Shown here: positions 1-12,560 of the stretch, piece after piece | How the letters are laid out: each line of letters begins with the position of its first letter | Numbering within the stretch: position 1 is the stretch's first letter | NCBI RefSeq assembly: GCF_905147045.1 | Contig: NC_065905.1 | Location: forward strand, 1,922,001-1,986,000 | DNA from: Nymphalis io | Lineage: Eukaryota > Arthropoda > Insecta > Lepidoptera > Nymphalidae | Direction of reading: 5' to 3' | Length of the DNA stretch: 64,000 nucleotides | Program-made: the position numbers and the translations under genes | The notes under the pieces: model-generated | Databases searched by the model: none | What the model saw: the letters and a program-made list of their open reading frames with translations, nothing else | Told to the model about the DNA's origin: nothing

Positions 1-593
1 ATTTTAAATTTAAATATAAACCGGGAGAATGCGTTCTATTTCGCCTCCACTTTACGATGTTTGTCAGTTAATGATTATCGTTACGAAACTTTAGTGTTGT
101 GATATGAATTTATGCTCTCTGATCGGGAGTCGGTACTCACTACGTAAAATCTGGACCGAAATAATATCATGTATTTCACGTTGGTAAATACCAGTTCAAC
201 GTTAACGTGTATTAAACAGCAATATACTAGAGATTCATAGAATTTATTTGATATTTATTGACCTTTTCTCTTCTAAATTAACAACGCTCCGTTAATTTAC
301 CATCAAATTAAATCAAACTCATGTAATAGTGCAGTGTAATCTTTTAGGAAATTCCTATCTCTCTCGTTGTATATCTATCTCTCTTTTGTGTCATTTAATA
401 GAATCTGTTAATTGAAATATTGTTTTTATTCGCATGAAAGTTTATTTCCAACCGTAAAAAGTTATATCAATTAAAATATATTCGTAACAAGCGGTTTATT
501 TCACAAGGAATGCTATCCAGAACTTATCAGCTTGCTTGGGGTGACATTTTAATTCCGATGTCTTTGACATATCTGAGCGGCGGATTTGTATCG

Positions 594-616
594 GTGACAG
601 TTGTCACTGTGACAGT
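594..616. promoter_or_regulatory. Clustered TGACAG-type sites
   Basis: GTGACAGTTGTCACTGTGAC plus AG holds two direct TGACAG words and one inverted TGACAA, two of them forming a near palindrome. TGACAG is the known core for Meis/Homothorax homeodomain proteins. With such a short core this may be chance. Confidence 0.22.
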
Positions 617-1251
617 TGAAGCTATGAGCGCTATGGGTCCGTTAATGTAATCGGTTGAATTATTCAGTTTTAATTAGTTCGTTAGTGAATTCGACTGATA
701 TATTTGGATGCGTAGGATTATTTACTTATTAAAAATATTGTTGAGATTAAGTTATTTTAAATGTGTTAAAACAAGTTTTATAATTATCATCCTATAGTTA
801 CGAGATGATAGAAATATATATTTTTTTTTTCAAATAGCCATGACTGCCATTCATAATTCAAACGTCGGTTTTCGAACACAATGAAAGAAGTAATAATAAA
901 TTGTTTTTGTTCCATTGACACTCACCCACTTGGCACGCCGGTTGAGCTATTACTATAATGTTTGTACAGAAAAATATTAAAAACACGCTAGCGAGACGTA
1001 AATTACAAAAAAAATATATATATTTACTAAAATACTCCGATTGGTGATAACACTTATAATGCCTTACTTACTCCGTGTGTAAGTACGTTTTGTGTAACCT
1101 TGTTGCCGTGCAAGTAACCTATTCTTCCTATATTACGCACGACACTACTAAAGTTTATTTATTTTGAAAATGAACATTCGAATTTTAAAAATAATGTTAC
1201 ATTTAAAAAATAGCAGAAACAGGAACGGCACAGGTGCGTATTCCACGATGC

Positions 1252-1265
1252 GTTCTAAATTCGAA
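1252..1265 (-). other. Dispersed motif TTYGAATTYNGAAC, exact copy
   Basis: On the minus strand TTCGAATTTAGAAC, extended by GC to the full 16-bp form. CGCGCG lies about 65 bp away at 1330. Confidence 0.6.
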
Positions 1266-3620
1266 TGTGGCGATAGCCCGCGGTTCGATGGAGTTCGATT
1301 TTCGAAAGCCAAAATGCGTTCGGAAATAGCGCGCGACAGCTGAGACGACATCGGACTGATTTTTTATTACCTCCTTCGTGTTTATGACCACTTTATGAGT
1401 TTTTTTCCATCTTCTATCACTTTCTCATCGGATATTCTCTTCTATTTTCAAATCACGGTATTAAGAAAGTTTACGATTTATGTCGAGGTTTTTAACGATA
1501 ACATTTTCCGAACTCTTGATTAAAAAAAATTAATTTATGAACTGTTTTAAAACGCGAAAAACTTAATTGGAACTCTTAAAATTTTACTCTATACCTTATA
1601 CTAAAGTATTTAGAGAAAAGTTCTTCTAGCAACTAGATATTAAAAATAAAGTTGTTTACGTAAACATTTTTGAAAACGTATTTTAAATAATATAAATAAA
1701 ATATTAATATCTCCATTGATTTCAATCATATTTTATACGATATTATTAGTCGTAACCAAAAGTATACTTCGAATATAAACAGTCGACAACAATGAAAGAA
1801 ACACGTGAACGCACTCGTAGAGCTTCGGAATGGTTATTCATTCGGATCCATTTGATTAGATCATTCAATTCCCGATCGATAAATAAGCGATATCCTTTCC
1901 AAACGAGGTCACTTATCGAATGAATCTATAATCGAAATTCGAGACTACTATATTTGAATTAACGATCGAGTTCCTTGCCGTATTGAATTTATTCAAATTA
2001 AAAAAATAAATAAAAGACGCCTATTTGAATTAAGAACGGAAATCAACCGTCGCGACCGATTGTATGAAGTGTGAAAGGATCGATTCAAAATGGGGTAGTT
2101 TTTTAATCCAGCTTCTGTTTATTGACATTTTATTATTTTTTTGTTAAAGCGTCATTGTTTTAAGGCCAGTCTTAGTTTTGGTGGCTCGCACGATGTGCGA
2201 TTATTACATGTGGTTTAGATCAAGAAGTACAGTCGGCTTTATTTATATGCAAATTTTTTTACGTTTATCAACGAATGTTCGTTAATGTACTTTTCAGTCG
2301 TTAATATATAAAATAAAGTTTGTAGGTATCAACGTTTATTCGTGCGGATATTGACTGCGCTCGGCGCCCGCCCACACGTTTGACGTTTGTAATTACGTTC
2401 AGAAACATTTAATTATTACCTATTAGTTATTTATATAGGCTTCGTGGGTGAAGATTTCGAGGCCTTTACCGGTAAACATAATTTTATTGTTTATGGAGCG
2501 CGTAATGAAGTCAAATTAGGCATTTTCGTCGACCCATCAGCGGGTCATAAAATGGTACTAAAGGTCGGTATTGATCGCGACCGAGTAAAACTATTTTATT
2601 ATCTTTTTATTGTAATTTATAGTCAAATAAAATGTTTTTATTATTGCCATTGGTTCATAAGAAGCAACTCCGAATCGGTGGTGCGTTTCTATCGCGGTAA
2701 TTAAACCTTTGTTTGATTTTTAACCGTACTTTAAACCATCCAATCATCTCTTAAAAGTTGTCATATCGTGTCTCTGAGATATTCCATAGTTATATAGATA
2801 TTAATTGTAAACAGACATAAAAACGAAGACACATTAACTAAATAATGTTTAGCGTTATTTAATCTCGAAGGAACAGAAATAAATATAGTCGGTGGCTTGA
2901 AGCCAAAAGAAAACAATTATAATTCAGTGTTCAATTGAAATTTTATGTAACGTTGTAAAATAATTCAAAAACCATAAAGTCGAATGAGCGTCACGGTATT
3001 AAGTATTAATTTTATGGCAAAGCCCGCATTATCCCGAACAGTGTTGTTTCTCAATACTCACAATAATCTTATAAATTAAATTTATATCTGGATTAATCCT
3101 GATTTTATTTTCAGGTAATTAAATCTACGACGGAGCCAATAAATACAGTGAGTAGATTAAGAGAAATGATGTTACAGTTACACGTTTTACGTTCTAAGAA
3201 CATGTTTGTTTTTTTCGTATGGCAGACCAAGTGAGCACCTTTGCCCGTAGACACTGGCAATGAAAAAAGTATAAACTATTGCTATATCGTCAATGCGCTG
3301 TCAATCATAGGCTGTGAGATGTTACGTCCTCGTTCCAAATTACACTGATTACTGTATAGATATTTAAGTAAAATTATTACGATACGATTTAGATTAATCG
3401 AAATATGTAAAATTAAATGAACAAGCATTATTACATATTCATAATAAACCACAACTTTAGTTAAAAAAAACTTTAATAAATGTTTAAAATAAATGAATTT
3501 AAATCGCACCATAAGTACCGATACATCGAAACACTGACCGCAATAGAAACGAATAAAAAAAAACAAAATGAAATAGCAACAGAGAGACAATTTTTTAACT
3601 TTAGTGCTCCCCAGATGAAT

Positions 3621-3634
3621 TTTGAATTTAGAAC
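3621..3634 (+). other. Dispersed motif TTYGAATTYNGAAC, exact copy
   Basis: TTTGAATTTAGAAC on the + strand; a GCCGCGCG run follows at about 3674. Confidence 0.6.
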
Positions 3635-6600
3635 AAAACGAGATCGAACAAATGCCCCCAACTTCGTGGGCTCGCCGCGCGAAAATTAATTATTAATTTG
3701 TTACCATCGGCCGCGTCTCCGGGGGAGACGTGTGTCTCTGCCTTTTTATTTTCACAATTTATTTTTAACGCTTCAATAATAGCTAAGTTAATCTTTATCA
3801 ATTGTGACTTGTTATCTTCTTTTTTTTTAAATATAAAGGATATTTATTTTATTTCCATTCGAATTTTAAAAAATGTCGATTTTAATCAGCCATCATTAAG
3901 GCTATAATTATTTTTATAGTTAATAAAAATAGATGTCGCGTGTTTTATAGTTCACTTTTTAATTTATCTAAGAACCGTTCCTATGAACACACCTAAGAGC
4001 ACTTAAGATATCGAGCTATAAAATATATGTTAGAAGTACCCTACTGTGAAAACTCGATAATTTTACATTCAGGCTCTAAGATAAAACTAACAAACGTACA
4101 CACCACAATCCAATGGCCGAAGTATGTATTTCACTTAACGACAAAAATTGACAAAAGGTGACGCGGATCCAGTCACTCAATTCCGTCCCGGCGGGATTGT
4201 AAAAACATCAAAGCTCAGATAATAGTGGGGAAACCGACTTTATTGACTCCGTGTGATCCTTTAACAGGGTGTCGCTGCTTTATGGAGGAAATTCCATAAA
4301 AGCATAGACCACTGAATCATAGTGACAGTCGGTACGGGTTTTGTGATAAAAATAGTATATATGTTGCGGATTGTGTTATGTAATCCATTCGGTCTAAATG
4401 ATATTATCTATCAATGTAACGGTTGTACCCGATTTTGAACATCGAATATAAAAATTGCCATTTAAAAAAAAAAAAGTTATCAAACGTATAAAAGTTATGA
4501 AATATTCTTGTCAGTTCTTTTCTTTCAAATCTATTTTTATTTTGATATATTGTTAATTAATTTTCAATATAAGAATAATTTTATAACAACTTGAAAAAAG
4601 TACGTAAATTTTAATTTCAATAAAAAACAATAAAAAAGCTGCTATATATAAAGAAATATATTTTATAAATAATATTTTATACACAAACAATGTCCTTTTA
4701 AAGGTATATTTATATAAAAGAATGCAAAAATATATTTTAATTACTTCAATTACAATCTAAAATTACTCAAATGTAGCCCGACACGATCTTAATATCACAC
4801 CTTTATATGGAGCCACTTAACAACAAGATAAACATTATTATAACGAGACGATTTCAAGAATTTTAATTCGATTCGTATATAGACTATAAAATGTCTTTAC
4901 ATCTTTAATACATTGTATTAACACTACGATTGAGAAACCATGAGCTATGTTTGGCATTAAGATAATGAGTCTTAGATTGAATTAAAAAAAAAATTGCAAT
5001 GATAATTTCATACAGCCAATAAAAAAAAAACAAACAACATAGACAATCACAAATTCGATAGCAAACACAAAAGAAATAAAAGTCAGAGGGAGGGCGAACT
5101 TCGAAGCGATTTCTTGAACCCGACCAATGTTTACAAGTTGAAAGGGACCCTCTTACACAGGTAAAGAGGTACTTAAGATGTTTTTTTTTTTCGCAAACTG
5201 ATCACGTTCGATGTCTTAAGTGAGCCATCTTTGTTTCCCGCCCCTCAGCGATTTACGCGCGAAAATTTCATTCCGCTTTATTGATTCTCGTCTTCGAGTT
5301 CGAATTTTAAAAGGGTTTCAAATCTCTCGGTTTGAAAAAGTTCTTTAACTTTGTGGAATTTGATTACAGATGTATATTCTGTGGCCATCAAATGTGAAAT
5401 AGAATGGTTTTTTATCTATACATACCTAGATAATAATCTTTATGTAAAGTGATATTATTATATTGATGGATGAATAACATCATTTTTTTTCTCAGTAAAA
5501 ATATCGACATTAAAAAAAATAGTTACGTAACCACCATATGTATTAAATAAAAAAAAAGGATTTATTGCAAAATGTGATATTGTGACGTATTACTTAGTAA
5601 ATGTAAAAAAATAGATAAATCCTTTTAAAATATTTGATGCCCGCTCTTATAAATTTATTGTTACGTAGTGAGAAGCCAATCACGCGGTGCTCCCGTGGCG
5701 CACTGCCAGTCAATTGGAGGCCTATTATCAGATAACTGATCAATCCGTTCTGATTGCAAAGTCGATAGTTAGCCAATTGAACCCGATTCACCGACCGACT
5801 TACGAACGAACACAAGCAAATATTACATTCATATTATTTTTTTATATCTCATTAATGAACTAAGGTGTCATTCATTCATTTATTATTCGCTTTCAATATT
5901 ACAATCTACTGTCACCTTGTTGTTTGTTTGTAAAAAATATATTAAAAAAACACTTTTTTTAATAAGTTTATAATTGACAGCGATGTATCGAATAGTGAAA
6001 TTATTAATTTGAAATGTTTTTATTAGTTTCCTATATCACAAACGTTATCGAAATATAAAATCTTATTTACGATCGTTAAAATATATATATTTTATGTTTT
6101 CATTTGTGACAAAAAAGAAAAAAAAAAAACAATAATTATGTGAGTTTTTGTGTCGTAAACTCACATCAATACGAAAACTGAGTTTAAAATCGATCGTTTG
6201 ACAACAGATAGAGGCAACTACCGATGGGGTCTTAAAATTTTATGGGCAATAAAAAGCTGACTTATTCGGACACCGCTGGCACTTGCCACGTTTTCGACTA
6301 AAATCAAACATTAAAATTCGATATTACGACCGATAGTTCTAATTTTACGATGTTTTAAAACTGAACGATGTAACCTTTTTTAATAAATTATTCGATGAAA
6401 ACAGATATAAAATGATGGTATTCCATTGAAAATATGATTATAATTACACGATTTGAATATTAATCGATTATTTTAATTATACACACATATAAATAACTGA
6501 CATTAAGGAAATGGACAGTTGTCGAAGGAACTAATGAAGTTTAGTAATAAAGTTTCTTAAATGTTTAAATTCCCCAAAAAGTAAATATTTAGTCGAAGAA

Positions 6601-7087
6601 ACAACGTTATCTGTCCGATGTAATCGTATCATTTAAAAAGTATACAACTCGAGACATATTAGAAACATTCGTTTGTGCGTAATGTTGAAAGAAATTAAAA
6701 ATTAAACGCGGCATAAACAAGATTGTACGAAAAAAAACGATTCGCCCGAGCACAAATCAAACCGGTTCCGAATAAAAAGGAGGTTCTGTATTTCGAATTC
6801 CTGCCAAGGACACGCGGTCTCGAGGAGACAATGTGCGCGATGCGTAGCGTTTTAATTGTCAAAATTGTCGCTTTGAAGTCGCCGCCGACGCGTTCTCGTT
6901 CGAATGATCCGCAAATTCGATTTTCGATCGAACGACGTTTTTGTCGTGATCGTAAACGCTTCGTAAATTGTTTCATTAATGATCAGCTACCTGTTGAAAG
7001 CGTTTAATCAACTCCGGCACATTTTGCGTTCAGACAAAAAATATATAATTGTAAAAATTACTGCAGCTGATCGGCAGTGAAGCATGA

Positions 7088-7110
7088 AAATGCAATTGCG
7101 AATTGCATTT
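7088..7110. other. Perfect 10-bp inverted repeat around octamer-like words
   Basis: AAATGCAATT, spacer GCG, AATTGCATTT. Each arm contains ATGCAATT, one base from the POU octamer. It could be a paired protein site or a small hairpin. Confidence 0.5.
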
Positions 7111-9340
7111 CTTTAATACGTACCCAAGTATCTATAAACAAACGAAAACGTTCGTTGCAAAATGATCGCTACCAACAAAAACTATGATATTAAAAGCAAT
7201 ATATACATAAGAACACAGAGATCAACGCCTAAACATTATTCGAGGCGTAAAAACAAAGACGTAGAACAATAAAATTCGTGTAAGATATTATGGAACGAAT
7301 CGCGATTGGATAAGAACGGAAGTGGCGTGCACAATTCGAAGACCATATCGGCCATGTTTGAAAAAGCAATATTTTTACAGTGCGCGATTAATTCAAATTT
7401 AAACGAGACATTGAGGAAAAACGATCGTTACTCTAATATTTTAAAGACACAATATTGCTTGAAAAAAAATTGACGTTACAGCTCACGGACGCCGTACAAT
7501 GTACCAAGCAGAAAGAACGTCCAAATCTCGCAGTAGCTGATATATCGTATGACCTCGGAAACAGAGTACATATTAGCGTGGCAACATATACAGTTATGAT
7601 GTCATATAACATGTCACGTCATACAAGTCATACGTGCAACAGACGCTAGCGTGAGCGCATTCACTGTGGCCCTGACCTCGCTGCGCGCGCGCAGAGGAAG
7701 TGGGGGCTTGATCGATCGCCGTCTCGGATATAATCAGTTCTGCTGTTCGACTTTTAACTCTGCACGAATGTCCACCGCTTATGTAATGGCTCCCCGGATC
7801 CTCGCGAATAGCTTTGTAATCACTTCTGGCAGACACATGACGCTTATATTAAGGAAACCATTACACACGGCATAGTTTTTTTTATGTTACACTTAATTAT
7901 TAAAATGCTTTCAAGATATTTCCTTCTTTTCGTCACAAAACAGTTTGACGAGTGCGAGTTTTTTCTTAATCGATAGCGTTGACGTTATCTGCGATTTGTA
8001 TGGAACTCCAATTATTGTCACTAGATGGCGCTGTGTCCATTCCGTACGAATCGCATTTAACTTAATCGTCATCGAATAAGTAAAAAAACTAGGACAAGGA
8101 ACTATCACTAACTAACCGGTCACGTCATGTTTAACATCCTTGTGTCCATTGCGAAGCGTACTACGTGAAACATAAAAACTGTCAAACAGCGTAAGCCGCT
8201 GCTGACGCTACATTTCGTTATTTTAAAATTAACTTTAATCCCGAGAAAATTCACTGCAAGTTAACAACTTTACATCTTCGCTTCTGCACACTTTTAGTTT
8301 TTTAACTATGAAACTTAGTACGCAGTCAGAAGAGCCTAAATAAAGGGTCAATCGAGTTAGCCGAGTTTGAAAGTGTTCGTTAATTCGTCCACAATCTCGC
8401 ACAGCGACGACTTTTTGTACGAATGCCGATTATTCTACGTGACGTTCCCACAGTGGCCGATCGTAATCCAGAATAGGCCCGCAGCGGAATTAAGACGAAT
8501 TCCTTTTTCGAATTAGCGAATCACCTGTCTAATTACGCGCGCTTCTGACTTCGAATTCGGAATTCGATTTTTAAACGTTCAATTTTTGGTCGACTTTTAT
8601 GTTGCTTCACGAAGTTCGCCTTTGATATAGCGACTGCTTAATGCTCGTAGAGAAATTCCCCGCTGATTATTATTGCAACATTTAATTTGTTTAAATTGAA
8701 CTAAAGACAGACTTCTTTCGAACATTGACAAGGAGTTCCCGCTCCGGAGGGCAACACCGAAACCGTGATTAACAACGAAAATAAATAATACAAACAGACT
8801 ATAAAAAATCGCATCTCACATTAGCATAACAAAGTGTCAAAATCGTTTTCGGATCGACAATCTGACAAATTCGCGGCCGATCGGCACAAAAGTGCCCCTT
8901 TCGCATGCAAATTTCTTTTCTTCGACGATTTTTTTTTACCGAAACTTCCGCCTATTTTCCCGCTCGACGCACTTCCGGCGGGGCGCATCGTTCGGAAATC
9001 GGATGAGTTTCAAAGATACCTTCTCCCCCATTGGATCGTAAAGTGGTCATATTTTCTATTTTATACTGTTTATTGGCTTACAAGAATTCTATTGTTGAAT
9101 TTATACTTTGGCAGCGTCTGTAATATTATTGTTTATCTAACACTATATGCCCTTTTGTTCGCTACATACTTTTATTGCATAAACACTTTTTTTTTAAATA
9201 AATAAATACTTAAATTAATATTTTACACGGTCGTTTAAAAAGCATAAACTTTCAATTAAAAAAGTGATAATTAAAAACAAATTAAACCATAAACATTAAT
9301 ATTCATCGATTCGAAAGCATAGACTTAAAATAGAGCGATA

Positions 9341-9390
9341 TAGCAGATGTCCCGTGTAACCGTCAGTGGGTTTGATTCCCGGCACCTGTT
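9341..9390 (+). repeat. Possible tRNA-like SINE head
   Basis: TATAGCAGATGTCCCGTGTA followed by GTGGGTTTGATTCCCGGCAC has A-box-like and B-box-like words at about tRNA spacing. No cloverleaf acceptor stem or SINE body follows. Confidence 0.28.
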
Positions 9391-10131
9391 GTTTTCAAAC
9401 TCTTCGATTACGCACCATTAGCGTCAAACCGATATTTAATACGATTGAACTTTCTTTCTATATTTAATTTAATATTGACTTTGGCAATTATGTAAGTTTG
9501 GCATGTATACATAATATATAAAAAATAATATGGAATGGAATCCATTATGTTAAAATTGACTACAGGTATTACTGTTCATTAAAAATCTATTATTTATCTT
9601 TTGTTGTGCTTAATTAATGACTTTTATACGATACACGAAACCTCTAAGATACATAATATACAAACGTTTAGCAACTACAAGACTAGACATCGAACCGGTG
9701 ACCTTCACTTCGCCTTCCCAACCATTTATCATTTATTCTTACATCTCATAAACAATAAACAAACAATACATGTCATTATTTAAACAAAATAACGTTTTAA
9801 AACCATTCAAATTAAATAACAAACGGACAGCGGCTTCCAACACAAACAGACAAATTATTTCACTTACTTACGAAAACAACGCCAATTAATATGACTATAA
9901 CACCTCGTGTATCAATTGAGAATTAACCTTATTGTATATATATATAGAGTTCATAATTCTCCGTCAAGTGGCAACCGTCTGCAGAAAGGGTCTAACTCAA
10001 CAATAAAATACTTTTGGTTAGCCGCAACTCAATAAATACTTCATAGTATCGGTTTGAGGGTGCTGCCCGGATGTCCGGCCTTCGATCTTTTGCCCTCCGG
10101 GGCGCCCCCTATAGGCTAGGGTTACATACGA

Positions 10132-10145
10132 TTTGAATTTCGAAC
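10132..10145 (+). other. Dispersed motif TTYGAATTYNGAAC, exact copy
   Basis: TTTGAATTTCGAAC on the + strand, 40 bp after a GC-rich tract (CTCCGGGGCGCCCCC). Confidence 0.6.
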
Positions 10146-10499
10146 TTAGATATGTTTCAATACGAAATTATTACTCATTTCTCACATTCCATTGGAAGTA
10201 ATCTCTAAAAGATATTTATCTTACAGCTTTAGTTATTTTTATAGATTTAATTAAATATAATAATTGCTTACATATATTTTGTTATGATTAAAAATTTTCG
10301 AATTATAAAAAGAAAGTTTTTAAGCGCCATATTGGATTGTTATAAAAAAAAATTGCCAGATATAAAAAGAAGTGTGACCTTTAAATTAATATTTTTTTCA
10401 ACTTTTATTTAATTCAGCTTTTTTATTACGAACTATAAATTTATAATTAATTATATAAACTGTAGCTGTAAACTGTAAAATACTTTAAATAAGATTAAT

Positions 10500-10900
10500 A
10501 ATTATCGCTTTGTGAGTAGCCGCGATCGCGTTTAAAGTCATCCCGGGTACAAGGGTAAGATGTCCACTAAGAGGTGTTTTATCGGAATGATCCCGGATTA
10601 CTTCTGTATCCCGTCACGGGCCATCGCCTTAATTGGGGTCAATAGTTCCCGGACAAGTTGTTTAACTACCGACTTTGTTAAATAAGGGTTTTCTAATTTG
10701 CCCTTCATATTAACTATAATATATTCCCTACCAGTTATTATTCGCGGCTTCGCGCGTGTTAGTTGTTAGGTGTTGGGTATGAAAGTCTATGTTCGTCCTT
10801 AAGGTTCAAGCTTGTTCCATATCAATTTTCATCGAAATCGGTTCAGTGGTTTTTCCGTGAAATCGTAACAGATAGACAGAATTATTTTCGAATTTTTAAT
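10500..10900 (+). repeat. Probable LINE-type 3' end abutting a SINE
   Basis: The segment 10740-10900 (GCGGCTTCGCGCGTGTTAGT, AAAGTCTATGTTCGTCCTTA, CATCGAAATCGGTTCAGTGG, GTGAAATCGTAACAGATAGA CAGA) has the wording of a transposon tail that I recall as abundant in moth and butterfly genomes. The GC-richer sequence before it (10510-10680) may belong to the same insertion. No coding remnant is visible. The exact class is uncertain. Confidence 0.5.
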
Positions 10901-10917
10901 ATTAATGTATACCGGAA

Positions 10918-11126
10918 CCGTAACGGCCTGTCAATGTCCCACTGCTAGGCTAAGGCTTCCTCTCCCCTTTTGGAGGAAGGCTTGGATCTTATTCCACCAC
11001 GCTGCTCCAATGCGGGTTGGTAGAATACACATGTGGCAGAATTTCAGTGAAATTAGACATATGCAGGTTTCCTCACGATGTTTTCCTTCACCGTCAAGCA
11101 CGAGAAGAATTATAATCACAAATTTG
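10918..11126 (-). repeat. Family B tRNA-derived SINE, 3' two-thirds, inverted
   Basis: The + strand shows the complement of the SINE tail (GTCAATGTCCCACTGCTAGG), then GGAGGAAGGCTTGGATCTTA, CACGCTGCTCCAATGCGGGT, CACATGTGGCAGAATTTCAG and TTTCCTCACGATGTTTTCCT. The tRNA-like head is absent. This is the most complete body of the family in the window. Confidence 0.85.
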
Positions 11127-11557
11127 ACCAACTGATTAGTATATATTGGACAAAGATTTTTACATCGGCATCGTTTAAATTATTTTTTTATGTATCAATA
11201 ATAAATAATTCATGATTTATAGAAAAAAAAAACTAAAGTGATTTAATGACACGTAACATTTCTATTGATACCATCCAAAGGACCTGATACAAAAGGTCCT
11301 AACTATAAAAATCGTAAAAAATCAACACATCAATTCATATCATCTGACGTTTAAATAAAGTTCATATTCGTATAAATGTTCGTAAACACGTGCAATACGT
11401 ATGAAAAGTTACCGGATATCGCTTATTAATGTCGACTGGACCGAGCTATCGCCAATAAAGATGATTTGACCTCGTAATGTGACAGCTATGACAATTACAT
11501 TGCGATGGAATCAGTTTATTCGATTCTCAAATAGAGGATATGATCATGCGTTATTAA

Positions 11558-11584
11558 CGTTAATGTCCCACTGCTGGGCAGGAA
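11558..11584 (-). repeat. Family B SINE tail fragment
   Basis: TTAATGTCCCACTGCTGGGC is the complement of the conserved SINE terminus. Nothing else of the element remains. Confidence 0.65.
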
Positions 11585-12371
11585 GGACGAAGATGGCTTT
11601 ATCTGTTGTCTTTATCTGCTTTGGATTCGTATTTACGTTCCAGATTTTGTTAAAAAATTTAATATTTAATCTGTGAATGAATGATTAAGGAATGAGTTGC
11701 GTTAACACAATGTAACGAAAAACATAAAATTAACTCTTAAATTATTAATTAAACTTAAGATGCACAATTTATCGTGTATTAAATTAATTAGCAGCCAAAA
11801 TTAAAATCAAGGTCTAGTTCTCCTATGTATATAAGTAAAAAAATTGCGAACGAGTACAGACGTACAGTTTAAAAACATATAATAATTTAAAATTATATCT
11901 CAGCATATCAAATTAAATTTTGATTATTAGTCTGTATTTGTTTTATATTTTTCCATTTGAAATATTTTCTTATCACGAGTCTCATACACGTAATAACGTC
12001 TTTAGTTTGAATCAAAGTGAGTCGATTATAGTCTTAATTATGTATACATAGGAACTATATTGGCGTAAATGATTAAAGTTAATGATGTACGTGTAGCATT
12101 TAAATAACATTTTAATGTTAATCAGTCTGCTGTATGTCGGAGTGTGCTTCTATTGAGTCGTGTATGAAGTCAGTAAAAAACGTTTGTATATCTTGATCGG
12201 TTTCATTGCTACGCGGTAATGTTTTTTTGTTTGTCTGTGCTGTTTTATTACTCTTGTTATTGTTATATCAGATTTTATAATAAGTTGGAACGGGTATATA
12301 TTCTTGTATATCTAACTTAATAAACAAATAGGTATCTGGGTAGGCGCTGTGTTACGGCTTACCAAACAGTA

Positions 12372-12451
12372 GTACAGTAATAGCCTGTTAATGTCCCACT
12401 GCTGGGATAAGGCCTCCTCTCTCCCTTTTTTAAGGAGACGGTTTTGGAGCT
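12372..12451 (-). repeat. Family B SINE tail fragment
   Basis: GTACAGTAATAGCCTGTTAA, TGTCCCACTGCTGGGATAAG and GCCTCCTCTCTCCC match the 3' end of the SINE, including its short GTTACTGT-type terminal repeat (as complement). Confidence 0.75.
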
Positions 12452-12458
12452 TTTGGCT

Positions 12459-12560
12459 TTGGGTTTGCCAAACAAGCGAGTGTAATTACACGCACAGGGG
12501 AAACAGCATCGTAAATCCCATGATTGCATTTATGGTGTACTGAATGGTTTACAATGCCTG
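12459..12560 (+). repeat. Family A fragment directly after a SINE tail, eroded
   Basis: The stretch GGGTTTGCCAAACAAGCGAG TGTAATTACA CGCACAGGGG to GGTTTACAATGCCTG aligns with the middle of family A (CGGTTTGAAGGGTGAGTGAG to TTACAATGCC). It abuts the family B tail at 12372-12451 and is in the opposite orientation. Confidence 0.55.

Larger units (their letters stand above)
1..9340. other. Repeat-poor single-copy DNA, no gene recognised
   Basis: No exon, transposon or SINE copy was recognised. It contains the TGACAG cluster (594-616), two exact copies of the dispersed motif, the 7.1-kb hairpin, and somewhat GC-richer islands near 6720-7000 and 8720-9010 that stay open in several frames without looking like protein. 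Probably intron or 5' regulatory DNA of ct. Confidence 0.5.

Noticed and set aside
2444..2704. 86-codon + strand frame starting GEDFEAFTGKHNFIVYGARN
   Set aside because: Mildly protein-like at first but starts with GTG, drifts into AT-rich chance residues, and matches nothing I know.
6695..7007. Overlapping frames of ~93 codons on both strands
   Set aside because: Mirror open frames with Arg-rich composition reflect CpG-rich sequence lacking stops, not coding.
8834..9205. 123-codon + strand frame, the longest outside the transposon and the ct exon
   Set aside because: Starts at a non-ATG codon; second half is a Phe/Leu/Tyr-rich run from AT-rich DNA. No signal peptide and membrane pattern that I would trust, no family match.
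9341..9390. A possible tRNA gene
   Set aside because: Box-like words exist but no acceptor stem or anticodon arm can be drawn; kept only as a doubtful SINE head.
10050..10125. GC-rich patch GGGTGCTGCCCGGATGTCCG and following
   Set aside because: Looks like a possible LINE or R-element scrap, but no second copy in the window and no coding trace, so no call is made.
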